Assembly: GCA_023141075.1 (NCBI GenBank)
Contig: JAGLKL010000085.1
Coordinates: 1 to 6,272 of the forward strand
Length of the DNA: 6,272 nucleotides
Direction: 5' to 3'
From: Alphaproteobacteria bacterium
GTDB lineage: Bacteria; Pseudomonadota; Alphaproteobacteria; Micavibrionales; Micavibrionaceae
A program made the translations under genes and the position numbers. The stretch's first letter is position 1; every line of letters begins with the position of its first letter. The notes below the pieces were generated by a model that worked only from the letters and a program-made list of their open reading frames with translations, was not told the origin of the DNA and did not search any database. Shown here one piece after another: positions 6,130-6,272 of the stretch.

Positions 6130-6162
6130 AGTGAATCTCCTTAAAAGTTAATATAAGAAAAC

Positions 6163-6176
6163 TCTACTTTTAAACA
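6163..6176 (-). repeat. Right terminal inverted repeat of the IS
   Basis: Read on the - strand from 6176, the end is TGTTTAAAAGTAGA: it begins with the TG dinucleotide typical of IS3-family ends and shares an 8-bp core with the left end. It lies about 34 bp upstream of the orfA ribosome site. Confidence 0.6.
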
Positions 6177-6272
6177 CACTTAATTTTAGGGAGCATTACC
6201 CCCGCACACAAATCGTAACCCCGCACTTGATGCACTACTGTCCGGTTTAACTTTCATAGAATTTCATAGTTG
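6177..6272. other. Right flank of the IS, no gene supported
   Basis: These 96 bp hold no convincing coding frame. They contain CCCCGCAC twice (6200-6207 and 6219-6226) and TTTCATAG twice (6252-6259 and 6262-6269). I could not identify a continuation of the interrupted gene from the left side of the IS, which hints at a rearrangement or at a loss near the insertion. Confidence 0.4.

Larger units (their letters stand above)
5008..6176 (-). mobile_element. IS3-family insertion sequence, IS407-like group
   Basis: This element of about 1.17 kb is transcribed leftwards and carries overlapping orfA and orfB with a frameshift signal, the standard IS3 design. The orfB sequence ([29 protein letters not shown], and [18 protein letters not shown]) is characteristic of the IS407 group. 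The right end reads inward as TGTTTAAAAGTAGA from 6176, with the family's 5'-TG. The left end shares the AAAGTAGA core at 5014-5021 but lacks a clear TG, so that boundary is uncertain by a few bases. No 4-bp target duplication is visible with these boundaries (GGGG on the left, CACT on the right). Both reading frames and the catalytic triad are intact, so it may be active. Confidence 0.88.

Noticed and set aside
6200..6226. CCCCGCAC repeated twice as a CRISPR-like or iteron array
   Set aside because: Only two short copies exist, with no regular spacing or further units.

Overview
The window looks like a chromosomal fragment from a motile Gram-negative bacterium, most likely an alphaproteobacterium of moderate-to-low GC content. 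That placement is an inference. It rests on a FliD/FliS flagellar block, secreted hypothetical proteins with Gram-negative signal peptides, a protein resembling the alphaproteobacterial 'Vgr-related' family, and an IS3-family (IS407-like) element.

Left part (1-2440): a flagellar filament module on the + strand. It holds the last 58 codons of a flagellin gene, a structured intergenic stretch of about 120 bp, fliD (filament cap) and fliS (flagellin export chaperone), whose start overlaps the end of fliD. The three products cooperate: FliS holds flagellin subunits before export, and FliD caps the filament and folds the exported flagellin into place.

Middle (2441-3466): a 192-bp spacer with a plausible promoter, an ECF-type sigma factor gene with no adjacent anti-sigma gene in the window, then a 225-bp spacer with only weak signals.

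Right-middle (3467-5015): a short accessory cluster on the + strand. A secreted small protein is cut by an in-frame TAA, and its reading frame continues for another 50 codons. Next comes a small protein that looks like the front half of a Vgr-related metallopeptidase-like protein without the HExxH half. Last is a second secreted protein that appears truncated by the insertion sequence.

Right end (about 5008-6176): an IS3-family element on the - strand, with orfA, orfB, an intact DD(35)E catalytic triad, an A_AAA_AAG slippery heptamer and a 9-bp stem beginning 5 nt downstream of it. Its left end seems to supply the stop codon of the gene it interrupts. The last 96 bp hold no gene I can support.

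I do not see a convincing new multi-gene system. The most unusual part is the eroded trio of small secreted or metallopeptidase-like genes between the sigma factor and the IS.
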